From positions 186,001 to 250,000 of the forward strand of contig NZ_MKKX01000017.1 in assembly GCF_002091985.1 (NCBI RefSeq): a stretch of DNA of 64,000 nt. The letters run 5' to 3'. A program made the translations under genes and the position numbers. The stretch is from Rhodococcus sp. 1163 (GTDB lineage Bacteria > Actinomycetota > Actinomycetes > Mycobacteriales > Mycobacteriaceae). How positions within the stretch are numbered: the first letter of the stretch is position 1; each line of letters starts with the position of its first letter. Shown piece after piece: positions 8,744-17,362 of this stretch. The notes under the pieces were generated by a model. That model made no database searches. It saw only the letters and a list, made by a program, of their open reading frames with translations, and had not been told where the DNA came from.

Positions 8744-10309
8744 TTACTCGACCATTGCCACCGTGCGGATATCGAAGGTGCCGGTGTTCGCCCACGGCAT
8801 GTTTTCCGCGTCGACGACCTTGTCGGAGTAGATGGTCGCGTTCGTCTGGTGGCAGATCGGAACGAACAGTGCTTCGTCCAACACCATGGCCCAGATTTCC
8901 TTGTACAGCGCGGCGCGATCATCCTGTGCCAGTGTCGGATCAGCAGCCTGCTTTGCCTTCGCGGCGATCTCGGCGTTGCCGTTACCGAAGCCGTAGGCAC
9001 CGGTGATGTAGGTTTCCACCGTCTCCTCCGGGTCGATCTTCGGGCTGAAGCTGTTGGTGACCATCGCCTCGAAATCCCCGGCGATGAAACGCGGCTCCGT
9101 CTGGGTGATCGGGGCCGGGTTCAGCGTCGCGTCGAATCCCACCTGCGAGAGCTGCGACTGGATCACGTTGGCAGGCTTCTCGGTGTTCGTGCCTGCAGCG
9201 AAAGTGAGAGCAATCGTCGGCGATCCGCCGGCAAGCTTCTTGGCCTCGGCCTCGTCGTAGGTGTAGGGGTACTCGTAGGAGCCGTCCGTAGACCAGCTGC
9301 TCTCCGGGTACATCTGCTGGTACGGGGTGCAGGTATCGGAAAACAGCGCACTGATGGCTGCCGGATCGATCGCCCGCGCCGCTGCCCGTCGAACGGCCGG
9401 GTCGGTCATGTCACCCTGCGCACGCATCATCAAGCCGAGGACGTTTCGGAACTCGACTTCTTCGACACCGAGAGCGCTCTGCTTGGCGAGGCTCTGTGCT
9501 TCCACGATCTCGTTCGCCGAGCTGACCCACGTCAGATCGGTTGCACCGGTACGTACACCGTTGAGCCGTGTGGACGCGTCGGGCATTCCGACGATCTCGA
9601 TACCCTTCAGACGGCCGGCCTTCTCGTCCCAGTAGTCTTCGTCCGCGCGTGCCAGAGTCAGCGACTCCTGAGGGATGTACGCGGTGACGACGTACGGGCC
9701 GGAACCTGATTTGCCGGGATCGTTCTGAATGTCGGTGCCGGCTTCGATCGTCTTGGGACTGATCATCATTCCCACATTGGTGCCGAACACACTCGGCAAT
9801 TCCACGCCGGAACCGGGAGCGAGGTTGAGGCGCACCGTGGTGGGATCGACGACGTCGACCGTGGTGATGTCACTGAGCGGCTTCACTACGGTGCTGCCGG
9901 GCAAGGTCTTTCCGCGCTGAATGTTCGCGGCCACTGCCGCCGCGTCGAACGGCGTGCCGTCGTTGAACGTGACGTCGTCGCGAAGAGCGAGCTCCAAGTA
10001 GGAACCGTCCGGAGCGAATTCCCACGATGCGGCGAGGCCGGGCACCACGTTGTCGTCGCCGTCGATCATCGTCAAGCGATCGAAAATCGGTGTCATATAG
10101 CTGACCCCGCTGTAGCTGGCCTGTAGATGTGGGTCGAGGTTTCGAGAAGGGGCTGCGGTGGTCACCCGCAGGACCGCGTCCCGGTCGATCTCGCCCGACG
10201 AGTTGGACGCACTGCCCCCGGTAGCCCCACCACCACATGCCGACAACAACATGAGTGCGGCGGCGGACGCCCCCAGAACCTTTGCCGTACCTTGCTTTCG
10301 AACCTTCAC
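8744..10309 (-). CDS. ABC transporter substrate-binding lipoprotein, family 5
   Basis: A 521-aa secreted lipoprotein that should capture the substrate outside the membrane for the adjacent permeases. The N-terminus VKVRKQGTAKVLGAS leads into a hydrophobic segment ending in the lipobox LLSAC, with lipidation at that Cys. The mature part has the SBP_bac_5 pattern (LRDDVTFNDGTPFDAAAVAA). The GTG at 10309 is chosen because AGAGG lies six bases upstream. A longer frame to 10360 adds 17 residues that spoil the signal peptide. Ligands in this family include peptides, nickel chelates, opines and organic acids, so the cargo is not defined. Confidence 0.93.
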   Translation of the reverse strand: MKVRKQGTAKVLGASAAALMLLSACGGGATGGSASNSSGEIDRDAVLRVTTAAPSRNLDPHLQASYSGVSYMTPIFDRLTMIDGDDNVVPGLAASWEFAPDGSYLELALRDDVTFNDGTPFDAAAVAANIQRGKTLPGSTVVKPLSDITTVDVVDPTTVRLNLAPGSGVELPSVFGTNVGMMISPKTIEAGTDIQNDPGKSGSGPYVVTAYIPQESLTLARADEDYWDEKAGRLKGIEIVGMPDASTRLNGVRTGATDLTWVSSANEIVEAQSLAKQSALGVEEVEFRNVLGLMMRAQGDMTDPAVRRAAARAIDPAAISALFSDTCTPYQQMYPESSWSTDGSYEYPYTYDEAEAKKLAGGSPTIALTFAAGTNTEKPANVIQSQLSQVGFDATLNPAPITQTEPRFIAGDFEAMVTNSFSPKIDPEETVETYITGAYGFGNGNAEIAAKAKQAADPTLAQDDRAALYKEIWAMVLDEALFVPICHQTNATIYSDKVVDAENMPWANTGTFDIRTVAMVE

Positions 10310-10360
10310 GGCGTTCCTCTCGTAGAGAACTTCACACTGAATTTGGAGTTCGGACAACAT

Positions 10361-11260
10361 TTACCGAGTTACGAATTCGCTGACGTTTCGGACGATGGCG
10401 TCCCAGCAGCGGTTGGCAGTGTCATCGGTTATGGCCGCACTGTGCGGCGTGATCACCACACCCGGAGCGGTCCACAGCGGATGCCCGGACGGCAGTGGTT
10501 CCGGGTCGGTGACGTCGAGGATGGCGTGGATCCGTCGTTCCTCGAGCGCGGCGAGCAGTGCATCGGTGTCGACGAGTGGTCCTCGGCCCGCGTTGACCAG
10601 CACACTCCTGGGGCGCATTGCCGCCAGGAACGACGCGTCGACCACGTGGTGGGTGTCCGGTGTGAGTGGGAGCGCCAGGACGACGACATCCTGCTCGGGC
10701 AGCATCTCCCGCGCTTGCACGAGATCGACGACGCCCTCTCGCGCGCTGCGAGCCGCCAACATCACGTCGGCGCCGAACGGCACAGTTCGCTGTTGGACAT
10801 TCGACCCGATGTCGCCGGCTCCGAGGACGAGTACTCGTTTACCGGCAAGCGTGCCGGTGGGATGCCGTTCCCACAACTGCGCACTCTGCTTCGCGCGGTA
10901 ACCCGCCAGGTCGCGGTAGTGGTTGAGCAGTTGCGCCACAACCCATTCCGCGACCGGACCGCCATGTGCCCGATCCGCTCCGGAAATCACAACACCCGCC
11001 GGGACGATGCCGGTCCAACCATCTCGTCCGGCGCTGAACAGCTGAACCATCCGTAGGTTCGGCAGTTCGGTGTGCATCTGCGCTGCGAACTCTGGATCTA
11101 CTCCGCGGCTGACCAGGACCTGGGCCCGGTCGGCCCCGGCGGGACGCGGGCCCGACAAGTCCCAGAGAATCGGTTCGATTCCGGGCAGGCCATCGAAGGC
11201 TTCGATTCCCCACTGATCCGGCACCAGTACTACGACTGCGCTCGCGGGCGCAGTCGTCAC
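10361..11260 (-). CDS. D-isomer-specific 2-hydroxyacid dehydrogenase
   Basis: A 299-aa NAD(P)-dependent dehydrogenase interconverting 2-oxo and 2-hydroxy acids. The nucleotide-binding loop is VLGAGDIGSNVQQ. The catalytic residues can be placed as Arg in NAGRGPLVD, Glu in VTDPEPLPSG and His in ITPHSAA. It is shorter than the usual 310-340 aa but appears complete. It starts with a GTG at 11260 that overlaps the aldolase stop (GTGA). In this operon it may reduce or oxidise a product of the aldolase; that link is inferred only from position. Confidence 0.93.
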   Translation of the reverse strand: MTTAPASAVVVLVPDQWGIEAFDGLPGIEPILWDLSGPRPAGADRAQVLVSRGVDPEFAAQMHTELPNLRMVQLFSAGRDGWTGIVPAGVVISGADRAHGGPVAEWVVAQLLNHYRDLAGYRAKQSAQLWERHPTGTLAGKRVLVLGAGDIGSNVQQRTVPFGADVMLAARSAREGVVDLVQAREMLPEQDVVVLALPLTPDTHHVVDASFLAAMRPRSVLVNAGRGPLVDTDALLAALEERRIHAILDVTDPEPLPSGHPLWTAPGVVITPHSAAITDDTANRCWDAIVRNVSEFVTR

Positions 11261-12012
11261 TCCGACACCGACGCAATCTTCCCCAGCAGCTCGGGCTCGG
11301 TCCGCAACGCCGCACGAACAGCTGCCTCCCAGAAACCGTGGTAGCCGTTTCCGTCGCTACGAGCCTGGTTGCTGACCCACCAGTCGGGCAGCGAGGTCTT
11401 CGCTGGTCCACCCGCGACGCGTGTCAGCCACGCATTCTTGCAGCGAATCTCGAGACTCACCGCGCGAAGGTAGATCGCACGGGCGGTGCTGCCGAGAACG
11501 AACACACCGTGGCCACCGAGGAGTGCGACATCCGCATCGCCGACGCCCTGGATCGCAGCCGCGGCCGCGGTCATGTTGTCCACTCCACCGTCGTACTCGT
11601 CGACGAGGACGAGCTCGCCTCCGCCCAGGCTCGAACTCTGATCGTGCATCGGCGGAATCTCTTTGAGATCGGCCCAGACGGTCCCGTACTCCGAGTGATT
11701 GTGCAGCGCGAACGTGACGTCCGGGCGCGCCTTGTGCAGGGCGAGGTGCAGCGGGATTCCCAGCGGTACCGGCCAGTTGCCCTCGATCAGATTTCCGTCC
11801 ATGTCGATGCGGAGCACATCCTCGGGACCGAATTCTTCCCAGGTCAGTAGCCATGGGTTGCAGAGCAGAGTGCCGTCGCCGACCGCGTAAGTGATGTGTC
11901 CCGCGAGGTGGTCGCAGTAGCCTTCGGCCCACAGGGTGCGAGCCAGCATGACGATCTCTTCTGCTGGGGTGAGTTCGGGCATCAGGCGATCCGCGGTCGG
12001 GATGAATCCCAT
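11257..12012 (-). CDS. Class II aldolase/adducin family protein
   Basis: A 251-aa class II aldolase-fold enzyme. Such enzymes are zinc lyases or decarboxylases acting on sugar phosphates or 2-oxo acids. The metal site is suggested by HLAGHITYAV, the HxH in ALHNHSEYG and a later GGHGVFVLG. The start is ATG 12012, with AAGGAG six bases upstream; an extension to 12090 would cover that ribosome site. It is the first gene of the long minus-strand operon, facing the IclR regulator. Neither phosphate-binding nor substrate residues are clear enough to name a reaction. Confidence 0.9.
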   Translation of the reverse strand: MGFIPTADRLMPELTPAEEIVMLARTLWAEGYCDHLAGHITYAVGDGTLLCNPWLLTWEEFGPEDVLRIDMDGNLIEGNWPVPLGIPLHLALHKARPDVTFALHNHSEYGTVWADLKEIPPMHDQSSSLGGGELVLVDEYDGGVDNMTAAAAAIQGVGDADVALLGGHGVFVLGSTARAIYLRAVSLEIRCKNAWLTRVAGGPAKTSLPDWWVSNQARSDGNGYHGFWEAAVRAALRTEPELLGKIASVSE

Positions 12013-12104
12013 CGATGGCTCCTTGTCGATTCGAGTCGAATGTCCATCGACCCGGCCATGGCCGGCCCCGAGGGGCCATTCACGACCCAACGGCTCGGAT
12101 GGTC

Positions 12105-12160
12105 GACACTGTCGTTGGCAACACTGTGGCTGAAAACACTGTGGTATCGTCTAGCGATAC
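12105..12160. promoter_or_regulatory. Candidate IclR operator region: phased direct repeats and palindrome
   Basis: Three related decamers are spaced exactly 15 bp apart: GACACTGTCG at 12105, AACACTGTGG at 12120 and AACACTGTGG at 12135. They are followed by the inverted repeat GTATCG-TCTAG-CGATAC at 12144-12160. The set lies between the divergent aldolase operon (start 12012) and the IclR gene (start about 12193). IclR proteins usually bind palindromes in such intergenic regions. The assignment to this regulator is inferred. Confidence 0.55.
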
Positions 12161-12192
12161 TGGGTATCACTTTCAGGTGAAGGATAGGTGGG

Positions 12193-12918
12193 ATTCAAAT
12201 CACAGTCAAGACGATCCGCAGTCTGACCCGCGGCCTCGAGATACTCGAGGCGATCGCTGCCCAACAGCCGATCGGCCTCACCGCACTGTGCACGGCCACA
12301 GGCGAAGACAAAAGCGCACTTCAGCGGACACTTGCCACGCTGCACGAGGCCGGCTGGATCCAACCCGCCCCTGGTTCCTCACCCCAGTGGGAGCTCGGCG
12401 CCAAGCCGATCGTCGTCTCCGGACGGGCCCGCCAGTCTTCATCCCTGCAAGGACAGGCACGCCAACTCCTCGGACCGCTGCGTGATGCGACCCGCGAGAC
12501 GGTCCATCTCGCGCTGCTCACCAACACCAACCTCGTCGTGGCCGACGTCGCAGAGGGCATGCAGGTGGTTCGGACCGCCCTGCCGGTCGGGCAGCTGCAC
12601 CCATTCGAAACGAGCTCCGCCGGCCGAGCGATCCTCGCCCACTTGAACCCGGTGCAGCGTATGGCGCGAGCCCAGAATCCCGAAAAGCTCCTGACAACGG
12701 CAGAATACGAGCAGATACGCCAACGGGGTTGGGCCTCGAGCGCAGGTGCAGTTCTCGAAGGGTCGAACAGCATCGGTGCAGCGATACTCGATGCCGCGGG
12801 AACGCCGATGGGTGCGATAGTGATCAGCGGCCCCGCATCCCGCCTCACTCCGGACAGATGCGAGGAGTTGGGCGTGGCCCTGACCGAGACGATTCACGCG
12901 CTGTCCCACCACCACTGA
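12193..12918 (+). CDS. IclR family transcriptional regulator, apparent ATT start
   Basis: The open frame encodes about 241 aa, the normal IclR length. It has an N-terminal winged helix (RGLEILEAIAAQQPIGLTAL, then a helix ending LHEAGWIQ) and a ligand-binding domain with TSSAGRAILAHL, near residue 140. No ATG, GTG or TTG occurs in frame between the stop at 12178 and the GTG at 12538, which would leave only the C-terminal half. The best start is ATT at 12193, eight bases after AAGGA; CTG at 12223 is an alternative. It probably controls the divergent aldolase-transporter-CoA operon and possibly the hydrolase downstream. A sequencing error at the 5' end is the main alternative explanation. Confidence 0.75.
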   Translation: MQITVKTIRSLTRGLEILEAIAAQQPIGLTALCTATGEDKSALQRTLATLHEAGWIQPAPGSSPQWELGAKPIVVSGRARQSSSLQGQARQLLGPLRDATRETVHLALLTNTNLVVADVAEGMQVVRTALPVGQLHPFETSSAGRAILAHLNPVQRMARAQNPEKLLTTAEYEQIRQRGWASSAGAVLEGSNSIGAAILDAAGTPMGAIVISGPASRLTPDRCEELGVALTETIHALSHHH

Positions 12919-12980
12919 ACTCGCGCTCACCGAATTCCCCCACTCGACCCGCTGAAAGGTACCCCGAGAAACGGAGCATC

Positions 12981-13925
12981 ATGCGTCTCACCGACGAGGT
13001 CCAAACCTTGCTCGACATTCTGAACACCGGATTTCCACGTGTGGAGCAGATGACGGGCGCCGACGCGCGCGCCGCGGTACTGGCCCGCAAGCAGATTGCT
13101 CCGAACCCGGAACCCGTTGGCTCGGTGGCCAATACAGCCATCGATGGCCCCGGCGGCCCGCTCCCGCTACGCATCTACCAACCGTTCTCGAGCACCACGC
13201 CTGCAGCAACGACGCGGCCCGTCGTCGTCTTCGCACACGGCGGCGGCTTCGTGTTCTGCGACCTCGACACCCACGATGAACTATGCCGAGCCATGGCCAA
13301 TGCTGTTGACGCAGTGATTGTCTCGGTCGACTACCGATTGGCTCCCGAAAATCCTGCGCCGGCTGCGGCCATGGACGTACATGCGGCACTCGAGTGGGTT
13401 CGCGTGCACGCCGGAGAGCTGAACGCCGACCTCGATCGGGTCGTTGTCGCCGGAGACAGTGCAGGCGGAAACTTGGCGGCAGTGACCGCCCTGATGGACC
13501 GCGACAGCACTTGGCCCGCGATCGCCGGTCAAGTTCTGATCTACCCGGTGATCGACGACGACTTCGACACCCCCTCGTACCTGAAATACGCCGAGGGCTA
13601 CTTCAACACTCGGAACGCGATGCAGTGGTACTGGCAGCAATACGCACCCGGCGGCGTTCACGTTGCCGACAACCCCCACCACATCTCCCCCACCCGAGCC
13701 GACACACTCGCAGGCCTGCCGCCTGCCATCGTCATCACCGCCGGATGCGATCCACTCGATCACGAAGGCACCGCCTACGCAGAACAACTCCGCGCTGCCG
13801 GAGTGACTACCACCCATCGCCGCTACGATGGCATCTTCCACGGCTTCCTGACCATTCCCTCCCTGACGATCACTACCGAAGCCCGAACCCAACTGTGGGC
13901 CGACCTGAACGAGATGCTCGCCTGA
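12981..13925 (+). CDS. Alpha/beta hydrolase, hormone-sensitive-lipase type
   Basis: A 314-aa carboxylesterase-like enzyme. The oxyanion motif HGGGF is near residue 80, the nucleophile elbow is GDSAGGN, and Asp and His are in GCDPLDHEG and GIFHGF, as in family IV esterases. It probably hydrolyses a small ester or lactone. ATG 12981 is preceded by ACGGAG; the upstream extension overlaps the IclR gene and is rejected. It starts 62 bp after the regulator and precedes a flavin monooxygenase. An oxygenase that forms an ester plus an esterase is a common pairing, but that is inference here. Confidence 0.92.
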   Translation: MRLTDEVQTLLDILNTGFPRVEQMTGADARAAVLARKQIAPNPEPVGSVANTAIDGPGGPLPLRIYQPFSSTTPAATTRPVVVFAHGGGFVFCDLDTHDELCRAMANAVDAVIVSVDYRLAPENPAPAAAMDVHAALEWVRVHAGELNADLDRVVVAGDSAGGNLAAVTALMDRDSTWPAIAGQVLIYPVIDDDFDTPSYLKYAEGYFNTRNAMQWYWQQYAPGGVHVADNPHHISPTRADTLAGLPPAIVITAGCDPLDHEGTAYAEQLRAAGVTTTHRRYDGIFHGFLTIPSLTITTEARTQLWADLNEMLA

Positions 13926-14062
13926 GTCACCGAGCACGACCTGGAGAAACGTTCAGCCCTCTCGAGCTCTGCCGCGTGCAACCCATTGCAACTCTCGACC
14001 AATGCGCACCGAAGGTGTGTGCTGGCTCACAGAGCACGCACACGAGCAACAAGGGAGTTGGC

Positions 14063-15904
14063 ATGACCCAGACCATCGAGCCGGTAGAAGCAACACGGTT
14101 TCAGAGCCCGCAGGAACGCGTCGACGCCTGGTTGGCCGACTTCGAGGCAGCACTGACGGCCCGGGACATAGAGCGGGTCACTGCCAAGTTCGCGGTCGAC
14201 AGCTTCTGGCGAGACCTGGTCACGTTCACGTGGAACCTGAATACCGTCGAAGGCCGTGACGGCATCGCGGGCATGCTCCAAGACCGTCTCGACGACACCG
14301 ACCCGTCGAATTTTCGGACGATCGAGGCGCCCGACGAGGCCGACGGTGTCACTTCGGCGTGGATCGAGTTCGAGACCGCGACCAGCCGCGGCAAGGGGCA
14401 TTTGCGATTGAAGAGCGATCCGGAGACCGGGGAGGACACTGCCTGGACGCTGCTCACCACGATGCAGGAACTCAAAGGCTACGAGGAGCGCCAGGGCCAC
14501 ACCCGGATCAAGGGCGCGGTGCACGGGTCCAACGCCGACACCCAGAACTGGGCGGAGAAGAAGGAGATCGAGGAGAAGGAACTCGGTTACACGGTGCAGC
14601 CGTACGCATTGATCGTCGGCGGTGGCCAGGGCGGGATCGCGCTCGGTGCACGATTCCGCCAAATGGGTGTCCCCGCGATCGTCGTCGATCGCGCGAACCG
14701 CCCCGGGGATCAGTGGCGCGGACGCTACAAGTCCCTGTGCCTGCACGATCCGGTCTGGTACGACCACCTGCCGTACTTGCCGTTCCCAGCCAACTGGCCG
14801 GTCTTCGCCCCGAAGGACAAGATCGGCGATTGGCTCGAGATGTACACCAAGGTCATGGAGGTTCCGTACTGGAGCCGGACCACCGCGAAGTCCGCGACTT
14901 ACGACGAGACCGCCGAAGAATGGACCGTCGTCCTCGATCGCGACGGCGAGGAAGTGATCCTGCGGCCCAAGCAGTTGGTGATGGCCACCGGAATGTCCGG
15001 TAAGAAGAACGTCCCGAACTTCCCAGGAATGGACGAGTTCGAGGGCGAGCAGCACCATTCGAGCGAACACCCTGGTCCCGACGCGTATGTCGGCAAGAAG
15101 GTCGTCGTCGTCGGATCGAACAATTCAGCGCACGACATCTGCAAGGCACTGTACGAAACAGGCGTCGATGTGACGATGCTGCAGCGATCGTCCACGCACA
15201 TCGTCAAGTCCGATTCATTGTGCGAGATCGCGCTCGGTGACCTGTATTCCGAGCGTGCCGTCGAGTCCGGGATGACGACGCAGAAAGCCGATCTGACGTT
15301 CGCCTCCTTGCCGTACCGGATCATGCACGAGTTCCAGATCCCGGTGTACCAGCAGATCGCGGAGAAGGACAAGGACTTCTACGATCGACTGGAGAAGGCC
15401 GGCTTCCAGCACGATTTCGGCGACGACGGCTCAGGGTTGTTCATGAAGTACCTACGCCGGGGTTCGGGATATTACATCGATGTCGGCGCCTCGGAACTCG
15501 TCGCTGACGGAAAGATCAAACTTGTTGCCGGACAGGTCGATCGGATCAGCAAGACCGGTGTCGTACTGGCCGACGGCAAAGAACTGCCCGCAGACCTCAT
15601 CGTCTACGCCACCGGCTACGGGTCGATGAACGGCTGGGTCACCGACCTGATCGATCAGGAGACCGCGGACAAGGTCGGCAAGTGCTGGGGCCTCGGCTCG
15701 GACACCACCAAGGATCCTGGCCCGTGGGAGGGAGAGCAGCGCAACATGTGGAAGCCGACGCAGCAGAAGAACCTGTGGTTCCATGGCGGCAATCTCCATC
15801 AGTCACGGCACTATTCGCTGTACCTGGCACTGCAGATCAAGGCGCGCTACGAGGGCATCGACACCCCGACCTTCGGCCTGCAGGAAGTACACCATCTGAA
15901 GTAA
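14063..15904 (+). CDS. SnoaL-like domain fused to flavin-dependent monooxygenase
   Basis: A 613-aa protein. Residues 1 to about 150 form a SnoaL/NTF2-like domain (AALTARDIERVTAKF, then FWRDLVTFTWNLN). The rest is an NAD(P)/FAD monooxygenase. FAD-binding GGGQGG is near residue 190, followed by GDQWRGRYKSLCLHDP, the NADPH loop VVVGSNNSAHD, and FEGEQHH matching FxGxxxH of flavin monooxygenases. A late ATG-box-like YATGYG is present. AAGGGAG precedes ATG 14063; the long upstream frame overlaps the hydrolase gene. It may hydroxylate or Baeyer-Villiger-oxidise a substrate of the locus. Confidence 0.9.
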   Translation: MTQTIEPVEATRFQSPQERVDAWLADFEAALTARDIERVTAKFAVDSFWRDLVTFTWNLNTVEGRDGIAGMLQDRLDDTDPSNFRTIEAPDEADGVTSAWIEFETATSRGKGHLRLKSDPETGEDTAWTLLTTMQELKGYEERQGHTRIKGAVHGSNADTQNWAEKKEIEEKELGYTVQPYALIVGGGQGGIALGARFRQMGVPAIVVDRANRPGDQWRGRYKSLCLHDPVWYDHLPYLPFPANWPVFAPKDKIGDWLEMYTKVMEVPYWSRTTAKSATYDETAEEWTVVLDRDGEEVILRPKQLVMATGMSGKKNVPNFPGMDEFEGEQHHSSEHPGPDAYVGKKVVVVGSNNSAHDICKALYETGVDVTMLQRSSTHIVKSDSLCEIALGDLYSERAVESGMTTQKADLTFASLPYRIMHEFQIPVYQQIAEKDKDFYDRLEKAGFQHDFGDDGSGLFMKYLRRGSGYYIDVGASELVADGKIKLVAGQVDRISKTGVVLADGKELPADLIVYATGYGSMNGWVTDLIDQETADKVGKCWGLGSDTTKDPGPWEGEQRNMWKPTQQKNLWFHGGNLHQSRHYSLYLALQIKARYEGIDTPTFGLQEVHHLK

Positions 15905-15923
15905 AGTTCGGAACGACCTTCAG

Positions 15924-15959
15924 CGGCCTTGTGCGCACTTTCGGGTGCGTACAAGGCCG
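15924..15959. terminator. Bidirectional hairpin terminator
   Basis: The arms CGGCCTTGTGCGCAC and GTGCGTACAAGGCCG enclose a six-base loop, with one mismatch. The hairpin lies between the convergent monooxygenase (ends 15904) and NDH-2 (ends 15990) genes. No long T run follows, as is usual in actinomycetes. Confidence 0.7.
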
Positions 15960-15962
15960 TTC

Positions 15963-16010
15963 GAGCTACTGGCCCTGCGCTTTCGCGAGCTACTGGCCCT
16001 GCGCTTTCGC
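15963..16010. repeat. Perfect 24-bp tandem duplication across the ndh stop codon
   Basis: A 24-bp unit beginning GAGCTACTGGCC occurs twice in tandem (15963-15986, 15987-16010). Read on the minus strand it encodes the end of the NDH-2 protein, AKAQGQ-stop. The real gene ends in the right copy, and the left copy is an untranslated echo of the last codons and stop. Confidence 0.85.
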
Positions 16011-17342
16011 GATCAGTGCGTCCTCGGCGCGCACTTGGTCGAGGTTGACCACCCGAGTCGGCAGAACCGTCGAATAGAGCCAATCGGTGGCAACTCGAAC
16101 TCTCGCCGCGGCAGTCGGCAACGCGTACAGGTGATAGCTGCGGGCGACGAACTTCGCGACCGGCCCCTTCAGTGGAATGCCCAAAGGTTTTGCAACACCG
16201 TCGAATCCGCCCAAATCTGCGACGAGTCCGAGATCCTTGTGGAAATACGGCTTCGATTCTCCGACGCCGAGGCTTGCCGCCACATTCTTCGCAACCCGCA
16301 CCCCCTGCCGCTGCGCATGTTGAGCGGTCGGCGGTGTGGGTTTCGACGCGTCCAACGCGAGATCGGGCACCGCAGCCGCGTCGCCGATGGCCCAGACGTT
16401 CGGTACTCCAGGAACCGTCATGTCGGGTTCCACCACGAGGCGACCCTTCTCGGTCGGCAGCTCCAGCTTGGCGATCAGCGGACTCGGCGCGACTCCCGCG
16501 CCCCACACGAGGGTCCTCGACGGCACGACGGTTCCGTCGGTCAACGTCACCGAGGTTGCAGTGGCCGACGCTACCGACACCTCGAGACGGATCTCGACCC
16601 CCCGTGCGGTCAACACATCCATCGCTTCCTTGCCGAGCTCGTCCCCCAGCTCCGGTAGAACCGCTGGCGCCAGGTCGACGAGAAGCCATCGCACATCACT
16701 CGGGTCGATGCTCGCCCATCGGGTCGCTATTCCTTTGACCCAGTTCTGCATCTGTGCAACGAATTCCGTGCCCGTGTACCCCGCGCCGACAGCCACGACG
16801 GTGAGCCGCTCGATCCGCTCTGCGCGACCGGCCGGAGTATCGGGCAATGAATCGGCGGCATCGAGTTGCGCGAGGACATGGTTGCGGATGAACGTTGCCT
16901 CGCTCAATGTCTTGAGCCCGTGCGCGTTCTCGGCTACACCCGGTATGTCGAACTGTCTGGTGACCGATCCCGGCGAGAGAATCAGCTTGTCCCACTCGAT
17001 TTCGGTGATCCCGTCCCTGCCCTCGACGCTCAGCGTGCGATCGCCGAAGTCGATCGAGGACACATGCCCGAGCACGGTGCGAGTGCGTCGCAACGTCTGT
17101 CTGATGGAGACGGCGATGTCACGTGGGTCGAGCACACCCGTCGCGACCTCGGGGAGGAGTGGGCTGTAGAGGAGATAGTCGGTCGGCGCGACGAGCGTCA
17201 GGCTCGCTCGTTCGGGTTCGAGAAGTTTCTGTAAACGCCTCAATGCGTGAAATCCACCGAACCCGCCTCCGACGACGACAATCCTCGAGGGAGCCAGGGG
17301 CAGCGGCGTTTTCGTTCGGGAGCCACGACCGAATGTGCGCAT
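15990..17342 (-). CDS. ndh: Type II NADH:quinone oxidoreductase (NDH-2)
   Basis: A 450-aa single-subunit, non-proton-pumping NADH dehydrogenase that passes electrons from NADH to menaquinone at the inner membrane face. FAD site VVVGGGFGGFHAL is near residue 25, the NADH site is VVAVGAGYTGTEF, and NVWAIGDAAAVPD is the second FAD motif. A C-terminal amphipathic region follows. The start at ATG 17342 (MRTFGRGSR) puts the FAD motif at the normal distance; the longer frame runs through the aldo/keto reductase gene. The coding end falls in a 24-bp tandem duplication. Confidence 0.92.
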   Translation of the reverse strand: MRTFGRGSRTKTPLPLAPSRIVVVGGGFGGFHALRRLQKLLEPERASLTLVAPTDYLLYSPLLPEVATGVLDPRDIAVSIRQTLRRTRTVLGHVSSIDFGDRTLSVEGRDGITEIEWDKLILSPGSVTRQFDIPGVAENAHGLKTLSEATFIRNHVLAQLDAADSLPDTPAGRAERIERLTVVAVGAGYTGTEFVAQMQNWVKGIATRWASIDPSDVRWLLVDLAPAVLPELGDELGKEAMDVLTARGVEIRLEVSVASATATSVTLTDGTVVPSRTLVWGAGVAPSPLIAKLELPTEKGRLVVEPDMTVPGVPNVWAIGDAAAVPDLALDASKPTPPTAQHAQRQGVRVAKNVAASLGVGESKPYFHKDLGLVADLGGFDGVAKPLGIPLKGPVAKFVARSYHLYALPTAAARVRVATDWLYSTVLPTRVVNLDQVRAEDALIAKAQGQ

Positions 17343-17362
17343 GAACGACACCTTACTGCGGG

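Noticed and set aside
12015-12485. 156-codon plus-strand frame across the IclR 5' region
   Set aside because: It overlaps the IclR frame in another phase and has Arg/Pro/Thr-rich, non-homologous content; the IclR frame carries a clear helix-turn-helix.
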